Made by a program: the position numbers and the translations under genes | The notes under the pieces: model-generated | What the model saw: the letters and a program-made list of their open reading frames with translations, nothing else | Told to the model about the DNA's origin: nothing | Database searches by the model: none | Shown here: piece by piece, positions 26,406 through 35,926 of the stretch | How the letters are laid out: each line of letters begins with the position of its first letter | Numbering within the stretch: position 1 is the stretch's first letter | NCBI GenBank assembly: GCA_022824225.1 | Contig: JAJEAH010000026.1 | Span: 1-57,482 of the forward strand | Direction: 5' to 3' | DNA from: Chloroflexota bacterium | GTDB lineage: Bacteria > Chloroflexota > UBA11872 > VXOZ01 | Length of the DNA stretch: 57,482 nucleotides

Positions 26406-26507
26406 CGGTGTCTTGCCTGGGCGGGCCCAGTTCCCACCGGGGTAGGAAACATGCGACAATGAGGGAGCCACCACAGATTGCGCAGGGAGACCTGTGAAGG
26501 AGGAACG

Positions 26508-27815
26508 ATGGCAGCAAACCCGACCAAAACCGCCGTGAAGACGAAAGCGCGGCCGAGAGCGAAGAAGAAAGCGCCCAAGGCCGCTCCGGCCCCAACGAAC
26601 GGCGCCGCAACCACCGAGCTTGAAATCACTGAGGAAGACATTCGCAAGCTGGTGAATCGCGGCAAGCGCAGGGGCCACCTAACGCAGGAAGAACTGCTGG
26701 AGGCGTTTCCGGACATCGAGGCCGAAACCGAAGAAGCCGAGGAGCTCTTCACCGTCTTCTCCGACCTGGGTCTGGAGGTGCTGCCGGCCAAAGACGTGGA
26801 CAGCTCTCAGGAGGAAGAGGAAACCGCCACGCCGAGCGTGCCCGAGATGGTGGCGCTGGAACGGGCGGCGCTCAAGTCCGCCAAGTCGGATGATGACCCC
26901 GGCACGCTGGATGACCCGGTGCGCACGTATTTGCGGGAAATCGGCCGCGTTGACCTGCTAACCGCCAAGCAAGAGGTAGAGCTGGCCATGCGGATGGAGC
27001 AGGGCTTGCTGGCAAAAGACAAGCTGGAAGACCGGTCCGGCATAGGCCTGGAAGAAATCCAACGCCTGGAGAGCGTGGTCGCCGACGGGCGGGAAGCCCG
27101 CAAGTTACTGACGGAAGCGAACTTGCGTTTGGTCGTCAGTATGGCCAAGAAGTACGTGGGCCGCGGCATGTCGCTGCTCGACCTGATCCAGGAAGGCAAC
27201 ATTGGCCTCATCCGCGCGGTGGAGAAGTTCGACTACCGCAAAGGCTTCAAGTTCAGCACCTACGCCACCTGGTGGATTCGCCAGGCCATCACCCGCTCCA
27301 TCGCCGACCAGGCGCGCACCATCCGCATCCCGGTGCACATGGTGGAGACCATCAATAAGCTCGTGCGCATCTCCCGGCGGCTCGTGCAGGAGAAAGGCCG
27401 GGAACCCACGTCGGAGGAAATCGGCGACGAGATGGAGATTCCGTCCACCAAGGTGCGGGAAATCATCAAGGTGTCCCAGGAACCGGTGAGCCTGGAGACG
27501 CCCATCGGCGAGGAAGAGGATAGCCACCTGGGCGAGTTCATCCCCGATGAATCGACCATGTCGCCTTCCGACGCCGCCTCGTATCAGATGCTGCGGGAAC
27601 AGGTGGAAGCCGTGCTCAACTCGCTCTCCGACCGCGAGCGCAAAGTGCTGCGGCTGCGTTTCGGCCTGGAAGACGGCCGCACCCGCACCCTGGAAGAAGT
27701 GGGCCGCGAATTCAGCGTCACCCGCGAACGCATCCGGCAGATCGAAGCCAAAGCCCTGCGCAAACTCCGCCACCCCGCCCGCAGCCAGAAGCTGAAGGAC
27801 TACCTGGACCTGTAG
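26508..27815 (+). CDS. rpoD: primary RNA polymerase sigma factor (RpoD/SigA)
   Basis: A 435-residue housekeeping sigma-70 factor. A Lys/Ala-rich N-terminus is followed by region 1.1-like sequence, region 1.2 ('[22 protein letters not shown]'), and region 2 with '[21 protein letters not shown]' and '[13 protein letters not shown]'. Region 3 ('[19 protein letters not shown]') and region 4 ('[20 protein letters not shown]') complete it. The start is ATG 26508, preceded by a strong GAAGGAGGAA; the upstream in-frame extension is not family-like. It is co-oriented with and close to dnaG. Confidence 0.97.
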   Translation: MAANPTKTAVKTKARPRAKKKAPKAAPAPTNGAATTELEITEEDIRKLVNRGKRRGHLTQEELLEAFPDIEAETEEAEELFTVFSDLGLEVLPAKDVDSSQEEEETATPSVPEMVALERAALKSAKSDDDPGTLDDPVRTYLREIGRVDLLTAKQEVELAMRMEQGLLAKDKLEDRSGIGLEEIQRLESVVADGREARKLLTEANLRLVVSMAKKYVGRGMSLLDLIQEGNIGLIRAVEKFDYRKGFKFSTYATWWIRQAITRSIADQARTIRIPVHMVETINKLVRISRRLVQEKGREPTSEEIGDEMEIPSTKVREIIKVSQEPVSLETPIGEEEDSHLGEFIPDESTMSPSDAASYQMLREQVEAVLNSLSDRERKVLRLRFGLEDGRTRTLEEVGREFSVTRERIRQIEAKALRKLRHPARSQKLKDYLDL

Positions 27816-28451
27816 CGGCGAACGACACCGCTCGTTCCCGCTGCACATCCCTTAGTGCGAGACTTACGCCGGTGAACGCCTTTATTCCGGCGTGTAGCCT
27901 GCCCCGTACTTGATACGGGGCAGGAATCTAGGGCGGATTGAGGGTCTTGACCTCACCTGAATGTAGCTGACCGACTGGACTCCTCGGAATCGATGGCACT
28001 GGCGATGCTACTGCGCAAATCTCCGTCGGCACCGCAATTCTAGCTGTCCGTGCCAATAGAGAGTATCCGGATACATGCAATCTGGTTCGCGCCCTGTAGC
28101 CGAAATCACATGCGGTGAGCTACGTACAGCGCAGGCACAGGCAAACCTTAGTACCACCAAACGGCCAATACTTCTAGGAAATCCCGCTACAGCATAGGCT
28201 GAGCCTAGTCGTGTCATTCGGCGACAGAGGAATTCGGCGCAAATCTGGGGCCACGCCCAATCCGATTGACTAGTGGCTAGAACTGACAGACCTTAGCTTG
28301 TTACGCGCAGGCTCCGACAAGATTCAACACCAACTGCAATCCGATTATATACAGCAACCGTTCTCATCAGTCTCCAATTTCCTCTCCTTAGAATATTGCT
28401 GGGGCCTCAATTCCTCAAGGACATGTAGACTCAGATTTCGCGCCCCCCTTT
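27816..28451. other. intergenic region at an AT-rich boundary, with a hairpin repeat
   Basis: There are 636 bases between rpoD and the convergent SIR2-like gene. The only clear structure is the hairpin at 27898-27924. From about 27950 the base composition drops towards that of the SIR2-like gene. Short frames here (for example 28298-28531) show no family resemblance. Confidence 0.5.
27898..27924. repeat. hairpin repeat CCTGCCCCGTA...TACGGGGCAGG
   Basis: A perfect 11-base-pair stem with a 5-base loop sits 82 bases after rpoD. It is preceded by TTATTCCGGCGTG, similar to the arm of the repeat at 6170-6237. It lacks a T-tract, so a REP-type repeat is favoured over a terminator. Confidence 0.55.
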
Positions 28452-29471
28452 CTATCCCCATATGCGAGCGCTTTCAGCATCGTAGAAGAGGATTTCTCGG
28501 TCCTTCTTCTGGTGCCCTCTTGGCTTCTTAGACTCGCCTTCTAAATTTCGTGCGCGGTTCATTATTCGCCGATTGTCTAGACTTCCTGGATCACCGAAAA
28601 CACTAACAAATATGCTACTGACATTGCTTTTCTCTATACATCTCAGCACGTGCTCGTCGTTTTCTTGAAGAGAATGGCCAAATATGAACAACGAGTTGCC
28701 AATGTTACTCAAGCTCCGATAGCCTCGACTTAGATATGAACTGTGCATCACTCGATCTAGTTTCGTACTTGAAGCTCCTTCCGACACGAATATTGGGTAC
28801 CGATCTGAGTCTAATGCCTCGCGTATTTGATCAATTAGAGCGATACCCGTATTTGACCAGGTGTACTTTTGTACTTCTGATCCAGCGTCGAATACATGCA
28901 ATGCGCCATGCATATAGAAGACGTTTTGCTTACCAGCGTCGCTAATATCCCATACGACATATTCCATTGGGCCACTTCTAGGTTGGCGAAAGCCGTCATC
29001 GCATTTCAGATTCAGATCGTCGACATCTTCCTTCATTAGGGCCCAGTAGAGCAACAAGTCGTAGTTTAAGGTATAGAAAGTCTTGAAGTTATTCAAGAAT
29101 GCCCTACACATCCTGAACTGGTCATCTGAAATTTCGCCACTACGTTCTAAGTGATTAGAGGCAATTACATTCGCAAGGACATTCCGAAGGGAATTTGCAT
29201 CCTCTCGGAGAATTGATGCTAACTCTCCATAGCTTGAGGAATATGCATTTACTAGCAGTCTGGTCTGCTTGAGTGCACGCATCACTTTCTCAAAGTCGGT
29301 AGTACAAAGAGCCTGGAATGCACTGACTGTCCTTGAGCTGAGTTGTTCCTTCGCTCTTGTAAACAGGGCATCGTAAGCAAAGAGATCATTACGGCACGCC
29401 CTGCTAAATCCATTGCCTAGGAGTATGTGGCGAGTTTCTTCTGATCGCTCAAGAGCACTTTGAAAAGTCAT
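28452..29471 (-). CDS. SIR2-like / DUF4917 family protein, putative defence gene
   Basis: A 339-residue soluble protein with the sequence landmarks of SIR2-like NAD-binding domains of the DUF4917 type: 'LLGNGFSRAC' (17-26), 'TLNYDLLLYW' (134-143) and 'YMHGALHVF' (186-194). A C-terminal 'LFIFGHSLQENDEHVL' also fits. SIR2-like domains are known to act as NAD+-depleting effectors in many antiphage systems, but DUF4917 itself is not characterised to my knowledge. The gene is markedly AT-richer than all neighbours, suggesting horizontal gain. ATG 29471 is favoured; TTG 29513 is possible. No partner gene is adjacent: the upstream neighbour is a metabolic kinase. Confidence 0.7.
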   Translation of the reverse strand: MTFQSALERSEETRHILLGNGFSRACRNDLFAYDALFTRAKEQLSSRTVSAFQALCTTDFEKVMRALKQTRLLVNAYSSSYGELASILREDANSLRNVLANVIASNHLERSGEISDDQFRMCRAFLNNFKTFYTLNYDLLLYWALMKEDVDDLNLKCDDGFRQPRSGPMEYVVWDISDAGKQNVFYMHGALHVFDAGSEVQKYTWSNTGIALIDQIREALDSDRYPIFVSEGASSTKLDRVMHSSYLSRGYRSLSNIGNSLFIFGHSLQENDEHVLRCIEKSNVSSIFVSVFGDPGSLDNRRIMNRARNLEGESKKPRGHQKKDREILFYDAESARIWG

Positions 29472-29572
29472 CAACTTTCCCAACGGAACAGCGCCCTCCC
29501 TTGTACTTCGCAAGAAATCCAGACTTCATTGACTCAATTCGATGTAGCGTGACAGTCGCTGCGTTTAGGGCA

Positions 29573-30640
29573 TCACTGGTTTCGTTCAACGAAGTAGCCT
29601 GCTACATCAGACTGGGCCGTTTGCGTGGGTTCTTCCAGCCGCGCGCCTTCTACGGGTTGCAGGTGCAGGATGCGGGAAGCGCCGGCTTGGCTGAGTCTGG
29701 CGCCGAGGGTTTCCGGTTCGGGGTGCAGGGCAACGATGGTGCCGCCGTCGCCGGCGCCGGCGAGTTTTGCGCCCAGTGCGCCGTTATCCAGGGCGGCCCG
29801 GATGAGTCGCTCGTTTTCCTCCCCGGATCCGCCGAGGTCGCGTTGGATCGCGTGGTTCTCGTTCATCAGGTTGCCCAGGCGGGGCCAGTCCCGTTCCAGC
29901 AGCGCTTTCTTGCCCTCGCGCGCCAGGCGCGCGATATTCAGATACGCCTGCACCACCGTGCGCTCGCCTTCCAGCCAGCGTTCGCGCAGTGGCCGGTGGA
30001 CCGCGTCGGCGCGGTGTTCCACGCCGGTATGGGCCAGCACGAACGGCAGTTCGGTCACCAGGGGGGCCAGCGCTTCCACCGAGGCGTACGGCTCGCTGTG
30101 CACCTCCCGGTAGAACTCCTTGTCGCGGAAGTCCATGTAATTCAGCCCGCCGAATGCCGGCATGTAGAAGTCGTGGTAGCCGCAGACCACGCCCATGTCG
30201 TTGAGTTCAATGCCGCGGGCGGTTTCCGCGAAGAGATACTTGTTCATGTCGCGGCCCTGGTAGCGGATAAGCGCGAACAAGGCCGCGACGACCAACGAAG
30301 AAGAACTGGAAAGGCCGGAGCCGATGGGCACGTCGCTCCAGCACGTGAGGCGGGCCTTCATGCCCAGGCACTGTTGCTGGGAAATGACCGCGCGCAGCAC
30401 GTCGAACAGGTCGCCTTGTTGCTGCAAGTCGTCCCGCGTGCGCACCGTCAGCGTGCCCTGGTCGGACTCCAGAATCAGCCCGTCGGCAGGGGCGATGGAC
30501 ACGTAGCCGCGTTGGGGAATGGTGCACGAAAGCACGCTGCCGCCGTACATGTCCGTCGGATTGCCGATAATGCCGCAGCGGCCGGGCGCGGAAGCGACGA
30601 CGGTGCTTGGTCCGGTCTCGCCTTTCTCAGCCGGTGTCAT
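29573..30640 (-). CDS. GHMP-family sugar kinase (glucuronokinase-like)
   Basis: A 355-residue GHMP kinase that phosphorylates a sugar or polyol. The substrate-binding start 'SAPGRCGIIGNPTDMYGG' is close to the form seen in glucuronokinases. The ATP-binding loop is 'PIGSGLSSSSSLVV', and motif 3 is 'AKLAGAGDGGTIVAL'. The gene overlaps the galU start region by 4 bases (ATGA type), so the two are translationally coupled with galU upstream. A sugar-1-phosphate made by this kinase would be activated to a UDP-sugar by the GalU partner. Heptose kinase or galactokinase-like roles remain possible. Confidence 0.85.
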   Translation of the reverse strand: MTPAEKGETGPSTVVASAPGRCGIIGNPTDMYGGSVLSCTIPQRGYVSIAPADGLILESDQGTLTVRTRDDLQQQGDLFDVLRAVISQQQCLGMKARLTCWSDVPIGSGLSSSSSLVVAALFALIRYQGRDMNKYLFAETARGIELNDMGVVCGYHDFYMPAFGGLNYMDFRDKEFYREVHSEPYASVEALAPLVTELPFVLAHTGVEHRADAVHRPLRERWLEGERTVVQAYLNIARLAREGKKALLERDWPRLGNLMNENHAIQRDLGGSGEENERLIRAALDNGALGAKLAGAGDGGTIVALHPEPETLGARLSQAGASRILHLQPVEGARLEEPTQTAQSDVAGYFVERNQ

Positions 30641-31527
30641 AGCGAAGCCGCTTTGCGGAGCAGGTACTGCCGCACCAGGTAGCCGTACATCTCATCGGAA
30701 AGCGCAAAGTCGATGAAGGCCTTGAAATACGTCTCGAAGTTGCCAATGTCGTAGCGCACCTCTTCCGGCGCCAGCGCCACGCAGCGCACGAGGTGCTGTT
30801 GCTTGATGAGCACCTCGATAGAATCCGCCAGCCAGAGTTCGTTGGCTTTGCCGGGCAGCGTGAGGTGAATGGCATCGAAGATTTCGCGGTTCACCACGTA
30901 GCGGGGCACCACGGCGTAGTTGCTGGGCTCCGTGCCGCGCGGCGGCTTTTCCACGATGCCCTCGATGGCGAATTCGCGGCCCATGCCGTCCTTGGGCATC
31001 ACCACGCCGTAGCGATGGGCGTCTTCCGGCGGGACTTGCTCCACGGCTACCGTGCACGCCGCGCCGCTCTGCGCATGGCTGTCGATCATACGGCGCACCA
31101 GGTTGCCGCCCCGGATGATGGTGTCGCCGAACGCCACCACGAAGGGCTCGTCGCCAACGAATTCCCGCGCCAGACGGACCGCGTCCGCCTGCCCGGTCTG
31201 CACGCTCTGGCGCGTGTAGAAGATGCTCAGCAGCGTGTCGAAGTTGGGCAGTTGCTCGCGCAGGGCTTGGTCGTCCACGTTGCCGAGGCGCTCTTCCAGG
31301 TCCGGGTCGCGGTCAAAGTGGTCCTCAATCGAACTCTTCTTGCGGCCGGTGACGAAGAGCACCTGGTCGATGCCGGCCTGCTCCATTTCTTCCACCACGT
31401 ACTGCACCACCGGCTTGCGGCCGACGGGCAGCATTTCCTTGGGCTGTGACTTGGTGGCGGGCAGGAGACGGGTGCCGAGACCGGCGACGAGGATGACGGC
31501 CTTGGAGACGTGAGAGCGTTGCGACAT
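30637..31527 (-). CDS. galU: UTP--glucose-1-phosphate uridylyltransferase
   Basis: A 296-residue nucleotidyltransferase that makes UDP-glucose (or another UDP-sugar) from UTP and sugar-1-phosphate. The N-terminal signature 'VILVAGLGTRLLPATKSQPK' and 'EMLPVGRKPVVQYVVEE' bind nucleotide, and 'FVTGRKKSSIEDHFD' and 'VVAFGDTIIRGG' complete the fold. The start is ATG 31527. It is first in a two-gene operon with the GHMP kinase, which suggests a salvage or interconversion route. Its partner could shift specificity to UDP-glucuronate. Confidence 0.95.
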   Translation of the reverse strand: MSQRSHVSKAVILVAGLGTRLLPATKSQPKEMLPVGRKPVVQYVVEEMEQAGIDQVLFVTGRKKSSIEDHFDRDPDLEERLGNVDDQALREQLPNFDTLLSIFYTRQSVQTGQADAVRLAREFVGDEPFVVAFGDTIIRGGNLVRRMIDSHAQSGAACTVAVEQVPPEDAHRYGVVMPKDGMGREFAIEGIVEKPPRGTEPSNYAVVPRYVVNREIFDAIHLTLPGKANELWLADSIEVLIKQQHLVRCVALAPEEVRYDIGNFETYFKAFIDFALSDEMYGYLVRQYLLRKAASL

Positions 31528-31875
31528 GGGAAAGCATGCTCCATTGGGAAGGCCAACGGTATCAGATTCACGTTAGCGCGGAAATCACCGGGTTGTCAAC
31601 GTTGCCAGTGAAGATCACGTCTAGACTATCCACTGCGACTGCGTATGCCGTTGTCATGTGGTGAGACAAGCGTAAGAATGGGCGCCAAGGCTTGAAGACT
31701 AGGGAAGCCAGCAAGCTACAGGCTTAGGAACCCCCACAGGGGCACAGACTGAAAGATGGAAGCGTCCCACTATCGATCCGGCACAAAACTCGATTTGACT
31801 GCCATCGGACTTGTCGAGGACCCACGCCCACTGAGCGCTCTCGTCAGACCAGCTTGTCAAGCCAGTCACTGAAGT
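31528..31875. other. intergenic region, nothing recognised
   Basis: There are 348 bases between the methyltransferase and galU, both on the minus strand. No gene, hairpin or clear promoter was identified. Confidence 0.5.
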
Positions 31876-32580
31876 CTATCTCGCTTTGTGGGCCAAGACG
31901 ATCATAGCAAAGTTCACTGCCGAGAAGTTCTCTCGCATGAATTCAGTCTGAAATCCCCCTGGGACCTTATTGCCGGGAACGTCCCAGACGGCGGATAGCG
32001 AGAGCCCGGCCCCCGCCACGGCTTGCAGATAGTCGTCACGCGTATGCGGCTCGTTGGGCAGGTGGTAGGTTTTGCCGCCCTCGACGAACTGCGTCGGCAT
32101 CCCCGCGGCGATGAAATCGGGATGCACGTCGGTGATGAGCAGATGGGCGCCAGGCGCCATTGCGCGAGTGAACTCGCTGACCGCACCTGTGAGATTCGCA
32201 ACATGGCAGAGCGTCAGGGCGCAGACCACCAGATCGAAAGCGGCAGATTCGACGGGGATTGCGTCCTCGAGCGAGGTATTCACAAACCTGATGGGAAGGT
32301 CCTCGCCGGCTGCGGCTCGTTCCGCAATGGCCCGCATACCGGGATTGGGCTCGATGGCCGTGACCTGCCAGCCCCGCCGCGCAAGCTTGAGCGCAATCCG
32401 ACCAGTCCCCGCTCCGGCGTCGAGCGCGGTCGCTCCTGCCCGGCTATCCAGCAGGTCCAGGGAATACACCTCCTCGGTGGCGATGAGTGTGTTGAACGTC
32501 GTATCGTAGCTCTTTGCCCAGCGGGAATAGCCCGCCATAGGGCCGAGCTTCACAGGTGGTGGGTGTCCCGTCTGGCTCAC
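31876..32580 (-). CDS. class I SAM-dependent methyltransferase
   Basis: A 234-residue small-molecule methyltransferase. Motif I is 'ALDAGAGTGRIALKLARRG', the acidic post-I motif is 'VTAIEPNPGM', and 'AAFDLVVCALTLCHV' is motif II/III. The N-terminal 'YSRWAKSYDTTFNTL' is typical of UbiE/BioC-like enzymes. The start is ATG 32580. It is monocistronic. The base composition is slightly below that of the catabolic genes. The substrate is unknown. Confidence 0.9.
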   Translation of the reverse strand: MSQTGHPPPVKLGPMAGYSRWAKSYDTTFNTLIATEEVYSLDLLDSRAGATALDAGAGTGRIALKLARRGWQVTAIEPNPGMRAIAERAAAGEDLPIRFVNTSLEDAIPVESAAFDLVVCALTLCHVANLTGAVSEFTRAMAPGAHLLITDVHPDFIAAGMPTQFVEGGKTYHLPNEPHTRDDYLQAVAGAGLSLSAVWDVPGNKVPGGFQTEFMRENFSAVNFAMIVLAHKAR

Positions 32581-32879
32581 TGTTCAGACTGCTTTCAGTT
32601 CAGTTTTCTCGCTCTAAAGTAGGGATCCTCGTTCGCCATTCTACCCCCACAATTGATCCAAACGCGGCTTTCTTGGGTAGTCAACTTGCACTTGCGTATC
32701 CAGTAAGAGATCCCTTACGCTTCAGCAGCCATGCTCGCCACACCGACAGCATCAGCAGCAAATCTCTTAACCCCTTAGTCGCAAGCGCGATGCCTGTAGC
32801 AGCCTCATTCTCTCCTACGAGGCACCATTGTCAAGGAACATGCTAGTCCGCTACGATGGATGTGAAAGGAGTTGGGGTG

Positions 32880-33116
32880 ATGGAGGTCAATGGAGAGTTC
32901 ATTATCACGCTGGTTGTTACCGTAGGCGCAATCGCCGGTCTACTGTGGCGCCTAGAGACTCGAATCTCTGGCGTGGAGACACGCTTAGAAACCCGAATCT
33001 CCGGAGTAGAGATGCGGCTTGGGGAGCGCATATCCGAGGTCTCCGACCGCGTCTCCCGCATTGAGGGCCTGCTGGAAGGTTACTTCATGCAGGCAAGCAA
33101 GAAGGACACGGAATGA
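32880..33116 (+). CDS. small hendecad-repeat coiled-coil protein with N-terminal membrane anchor
   Basis: A 78-residue protein. Residues 6-23 ('EFIITLVVTVGAIAGLLW') form a single membrane helix at the N-terminus. Residues 24-67 are four 11-residue repeats of the type RLETRISGVE(T/M), which predict a hendecad coiled coil. The topology is the mirror of the protein at 23908. ATG 32880 is chosen because GAAAGGAG precedes it by 8 bases; an in-frame ATG at 32856 is less likely. The function is unknown; a membrane-tethered oligomerisation stalk is inferred. Confidence 0.7.
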   Translation: MEVNGEFIITLVVTVGAIAGLLWRLETRISGVETRLETRISGVEMRLGERISEVSDRVSRIEGLLEGYFMQASKKDTE

Positions 33117-33316
33117 CGGCAGCGCCTGAAGAATGGGGCAGGACGTAGCACTCCTCATCGCGACGGCTGGCTTCACCCGCTGCCAGTTCCTCTCTGCGCT
33201 CATCGACACGCGCTCTGCGGCTCTCGGCGCTTCTATCCGCTACCCGTCGAGTCCGCTCCCCGATAGGCGCAAGACCCTACCCATTCCTTCGACCATAGTT
33301 TCGGGCTCTCCAGCGC

Positions 33317-34087
33317 CTATTCATCCTGACTGCGCATCTCATCCAGCTTTGCGATGGTATCGATGATGTAGTCGGCCTGGCGTTGCACGCCCTGTTGGGT
33401 GCGCTCTTCCCCGGCCTCCCGGTTCGCCTTGGTGGGAAAGCCCCATACGCCGCTGGGCGTGTAGTATTCCGTCGGGATCATGTCCACGAACTCGGAGCCC
33501 AGGTCCGGGGAAGAATCCACCACCTTTTCGGTGCGCAGCAGTTCGGGATAGGCGTACATCAGGCGCGACGTCTCGCTCTCGCCGGAGTGCCGGTCCACTC
33601 CCGGACCCGATCCGCCGGCGCCCACGGGCGCGCCCCACATTACCAGGAAGTCCGGGTCCCACATGTTAAGCTCGCGGATGGTGGGCTTGAGAATCCAGTT
33701 GCCGCCGTGGGAACTGGTGACGATCATGCGCTTGAAGCCCTGGCGCTTCAGGCAGGCGGCGGTGTCCTGCAGTATCGACGCCACGGTATTGGGCTGCAAG
33801 CTCAGCGTGCCCTTGTAGTTGAGGAATTCGCTGGAAGTGCCGATGGGTATCGGCGGCAGGAGATAGACGATCAGGCCGCGCTTGGCCAGCTCTCGCGCCA
33901 GCAAACGGCTGCCGGAAAGCCCCAGCAACCAGTCGGTGCCCAGGGGCATGTGGTACGAATGCTGCTCGATGGCGCCGATGCAGAAGAGCGCCGTGTCGCA
34001 ACCACTCTCTTGCACTTCCTCAAACGTGGACGCCCAACTTAAGAAATCCTCGTCCTGCAAGTCGTCGAACCAGTGATTCTCGCTCAT
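33317..34087 (-). CDS. creatininase family protein
   Basis: A 256-residue metal-dependent amidohydrolase of the creatininase family. The metal site includes 'GAIEQHSYHMPLGTD' (Glu, His, Asp), 'SSHGGNW' and 'DRHSGESETS', where the usual His-Ala-Gly-Glu reads His-Ser-Gly-Glu. Relatives hydrolyse creatinine, the formamide of flavin/deazaflavin precursors (ArfB), or mycofactocin-type peptides. Without an adjacent mycofactocin or F420 gene, a catabolic amide or lactam hydrolase is the more likely role. The start is ATG 34087, with AAAGGGGATCAC upstream. It is a single gene. Confidence 0.9.
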   Translation of the reverse strand: MSENHWFDDLQDEDFLSWASTFEEVQESGCDTALFCIGAIEQHSYHMPLGTDWLLGLSGSRLLARELAKRGLIVYLLPPIPIGTSSEFLNYKGTLSLQPNTVASILQDTAACLKRQGFKRMIVTSSHGGNWILKPTIRELNMWDPDFLVMWGAPVGAGGSGPGVDRHSGESETSRLMYAYPELLRTEKVVDSSPDLGSEFVDMIPTEYYTPSGVWGFPTKANREAGEERTQQGVQRQADYIIDTIAKLDEMRSQDE

Positions 34088-34678
34088 GTGATCCCCTTTC
34101 GCTCTGCGCGGTTTGTTAAGTGGGGGCGATTTGTGGCCGCTCTCACTGCCTCTGCTCGGCGGTACACACTGTATCCGCCGCGTTGGCGCCTGTTGGCACT
34201 ATACCAATTGTAGCGGGAGGCGATGGTTGCCGCTGCCATGGTCCGCGTGCCGGATCGGCCGCCCGTCAGTCGGTCGCTTGGCAAACTGGCGGGGCAGCCT
34301 CATCTTGCGCGGGATTAGCTCTCGCGCCGTCCGCAGGGGGTAGAGTTGCCTGTGGCCGTCCGGGCGGCATGTGCCGGGGCGGTGGGAAAGCCCATCGGAT
34401 CTATGTCAGGGCAGCCGCAATTGCCGCGGGAGCGGGAGGCAAGTTGGCGAAGGCTTGTCCGCAAATGGTGGGAAGATGCGTGGGCTACCCTTGCGCGGCC
34501 CGGGACGCAGGTTGCAAACCTGCGCTACCGAGAAGGTAGCCGGAGCCGGTGGACTGAATTGGTGGCTACACCCGTGCCGCCCGGGACGCAGGTTGCAGAT
34601 CTGCGCTACCGGAGAGACGGCCGGGACCGTGCGCCGGCCGACTCGGGTTTGCCGTTGCCGCGTGGGCGAGCGCGGCGG
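34088..34678. other. intergenic region with two copies of a dispersed palindromic repeat
   Basis: There are 591 bases without a supportable gene. Two near-identical 33-base copies of a repeat (34498-34530 and 34579-34611) occupy the part nearest the lipoprotein gene. The remainder shows no clear structure. Confidence 0.55.
34498..34611. repeat. dispersed repeat, two copies with palindromic core CGCAGGTT-GCA-AACCTGCG
   Basis: Copies at 34498-34530 and 34579-34611 share GCCCGGGACGCAGGTTGCA and CTGCGCTACCG. A third, shorter copy is at 40721-40748. The core is an 8-base inverted repeat with a 3-base spacer. All copies are intergenic. Confidence 0.75.
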
Positions 34679-35653
34679 CTAGGACCCGCCGTGCGTTACC
34701 GGGATCGTCACGCCAATGAACTTGCCGTCGCGCGCGTCCTGCTCGCCCACGGCCAGTGTGCCCGTGCCCGCAAACTGGGCGAACGTCAGTTCGCCTGAAA
34801 AGGACCCCCACGTTTCGATGTAGTCGGCGGCGGTGGCTATGCCGAGCGACACCTGATTCCCCATGCTGTCCTGCAGAATGAACACATTGTTGGCTTCGAA
34901 GTGCCGCGAGTAGCCGCTCACCGTCAGGGGACTCGTGATCGCGGCGCCGGGCGCCGGGGTCAGCAGCACGACGCGTTCGCCGTAGGGAGGCAGGACATAC
35001 GTTTCCGTGCCGCTGGCCCTCACGTCGATCACCAGCCGCAACGGGTCGCCCAACTCCAGCACCCGATACTGGAAGCCGGCCGGAATGAACACGTCCACGA
35101 ACAGGCTGCGGTCTGCCGCGCGGACCACGTAGGCGCGGGTCAGCAGATCGCCGTCGAACACCCCGTCGGTGTAGTCCGTAGCCGTCACCGCAGGCAGGTG
35201 CACCCGCAGCACGCCCGGCGCCGCCGCTTTCTCGATGCGCCAGCGCGGCACGTCGGCGGCTGTGGTCCGCGCCGAGGCAAAGTCTATGACGAGGCGCTCG
35301 AATTCCTCATGCCGGCCAAACCGGATGGCGGTGATGCTAGCCGCCGGATTGTCGCTGCCGCCTGTCCGCACGGCGTCAGCGGCGAATTCACCCGGGTCCG
35401 TCTGGACCGGCGAGGGCTGGACCGCCTCCGAGGCTGCGGGCGTGGTGGATGCGGCGGACGGCGCGGTCGTTACCGTCGGGATCGCGCCCGCCCCATCTGC
35501 CGGCGGCGTATCCTCCCCGACAAAGGGTACGCAGGCGCTCAATGCCAGGACGCAAACGAGCGCCAGCGCGCTGGCGAGCGCGGCGCTGGCTGACCAGCCG
35601 ATTGCTCGCGCTGGTATCTTCACAATGCTAGGACGTTGCGCGCGAGTGCGCAT
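34679..35653 (-). CDS. lipoprotein with AMIN-like and C-terminal Gmad2-like Ig domains
   Basis: A 324-residue exported lipoprotein: the signal peptide ends in the lipobox 'LSAC' with Cys41. A Thr/Pro/Ala-rich linker follows to about residue 95. An AMIN-like beta domain spans about 105-220 ('FGRHEEFERLVIDFAS', 'LRLVIDVRASG'). The last 95 residues look like a Gmad2-type Ig fold ('ITSPLTVSGYSRHFEANN'). AMIN-like domains often bind peptidoglycan or target envelope proteins to the division septum. The start is ATG 35653, preceded by GAGGAGG. It is monocistronic; a cell-surface role is inferred. Confidence 0.85.
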   Translation of the reverse strand: MRTRAQRPSIVKIPARAIGWSASAALASALALVCVLALSACVPFVGEDTPPADGAGAIPTVTTAPSAASTTPAASEAVQPSPVQTDPGEFAADAVRTGGSDNPAASITAIRFGRHEEFERLVIDFASARTTAADVPRWRIEKAAAPGVLRVHLPAVTATDYTDGVFDGDLLTRAYVVRAADRSLFVDVFIPAGFQYRVLELGDPLRLVIDVRASGTETYVLPPYGERVVLLTPAPGAAITSPLTVSGYSRHFEANNVFILQDSMGNQVSLGIATAADYIETWGSFSGELTFAQFAGTGTLAVGEQDARDGKFIGVTIPVTHGGS

Positions 35654-35926
35654 TTCGACGAGCCTCCTCGTGATAGTTCAGGCAAGAATGAGTAAATCCA
35701 GGGGCAGACCGGCATTTCGGCCGCTGCGTGGGCGTGCGCCGGTATGCCCCGCCGCGCGGCATGCAGTCTGAGACCCCGCCAGGGAATGCCGCGCACTGCT
35801 TAGCGGCGAGACTGTTTCCCGCCCCGGCCACATACCGGGCCGCCTTTGTCGGACGGGCGCCACAGGTGATGCCGACACACGCGCCGGCTGCGCGGCGCGG
35901 CCAGCGGTTGGTTGGAGTTCTTCGGA

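Noticed and set aside
28008-28531. Short open frames on both strands after rpoD
   Set aside because: They have no ribosome-binding sites, no family resemblance, and lie in mixed-composition spacer DNA.
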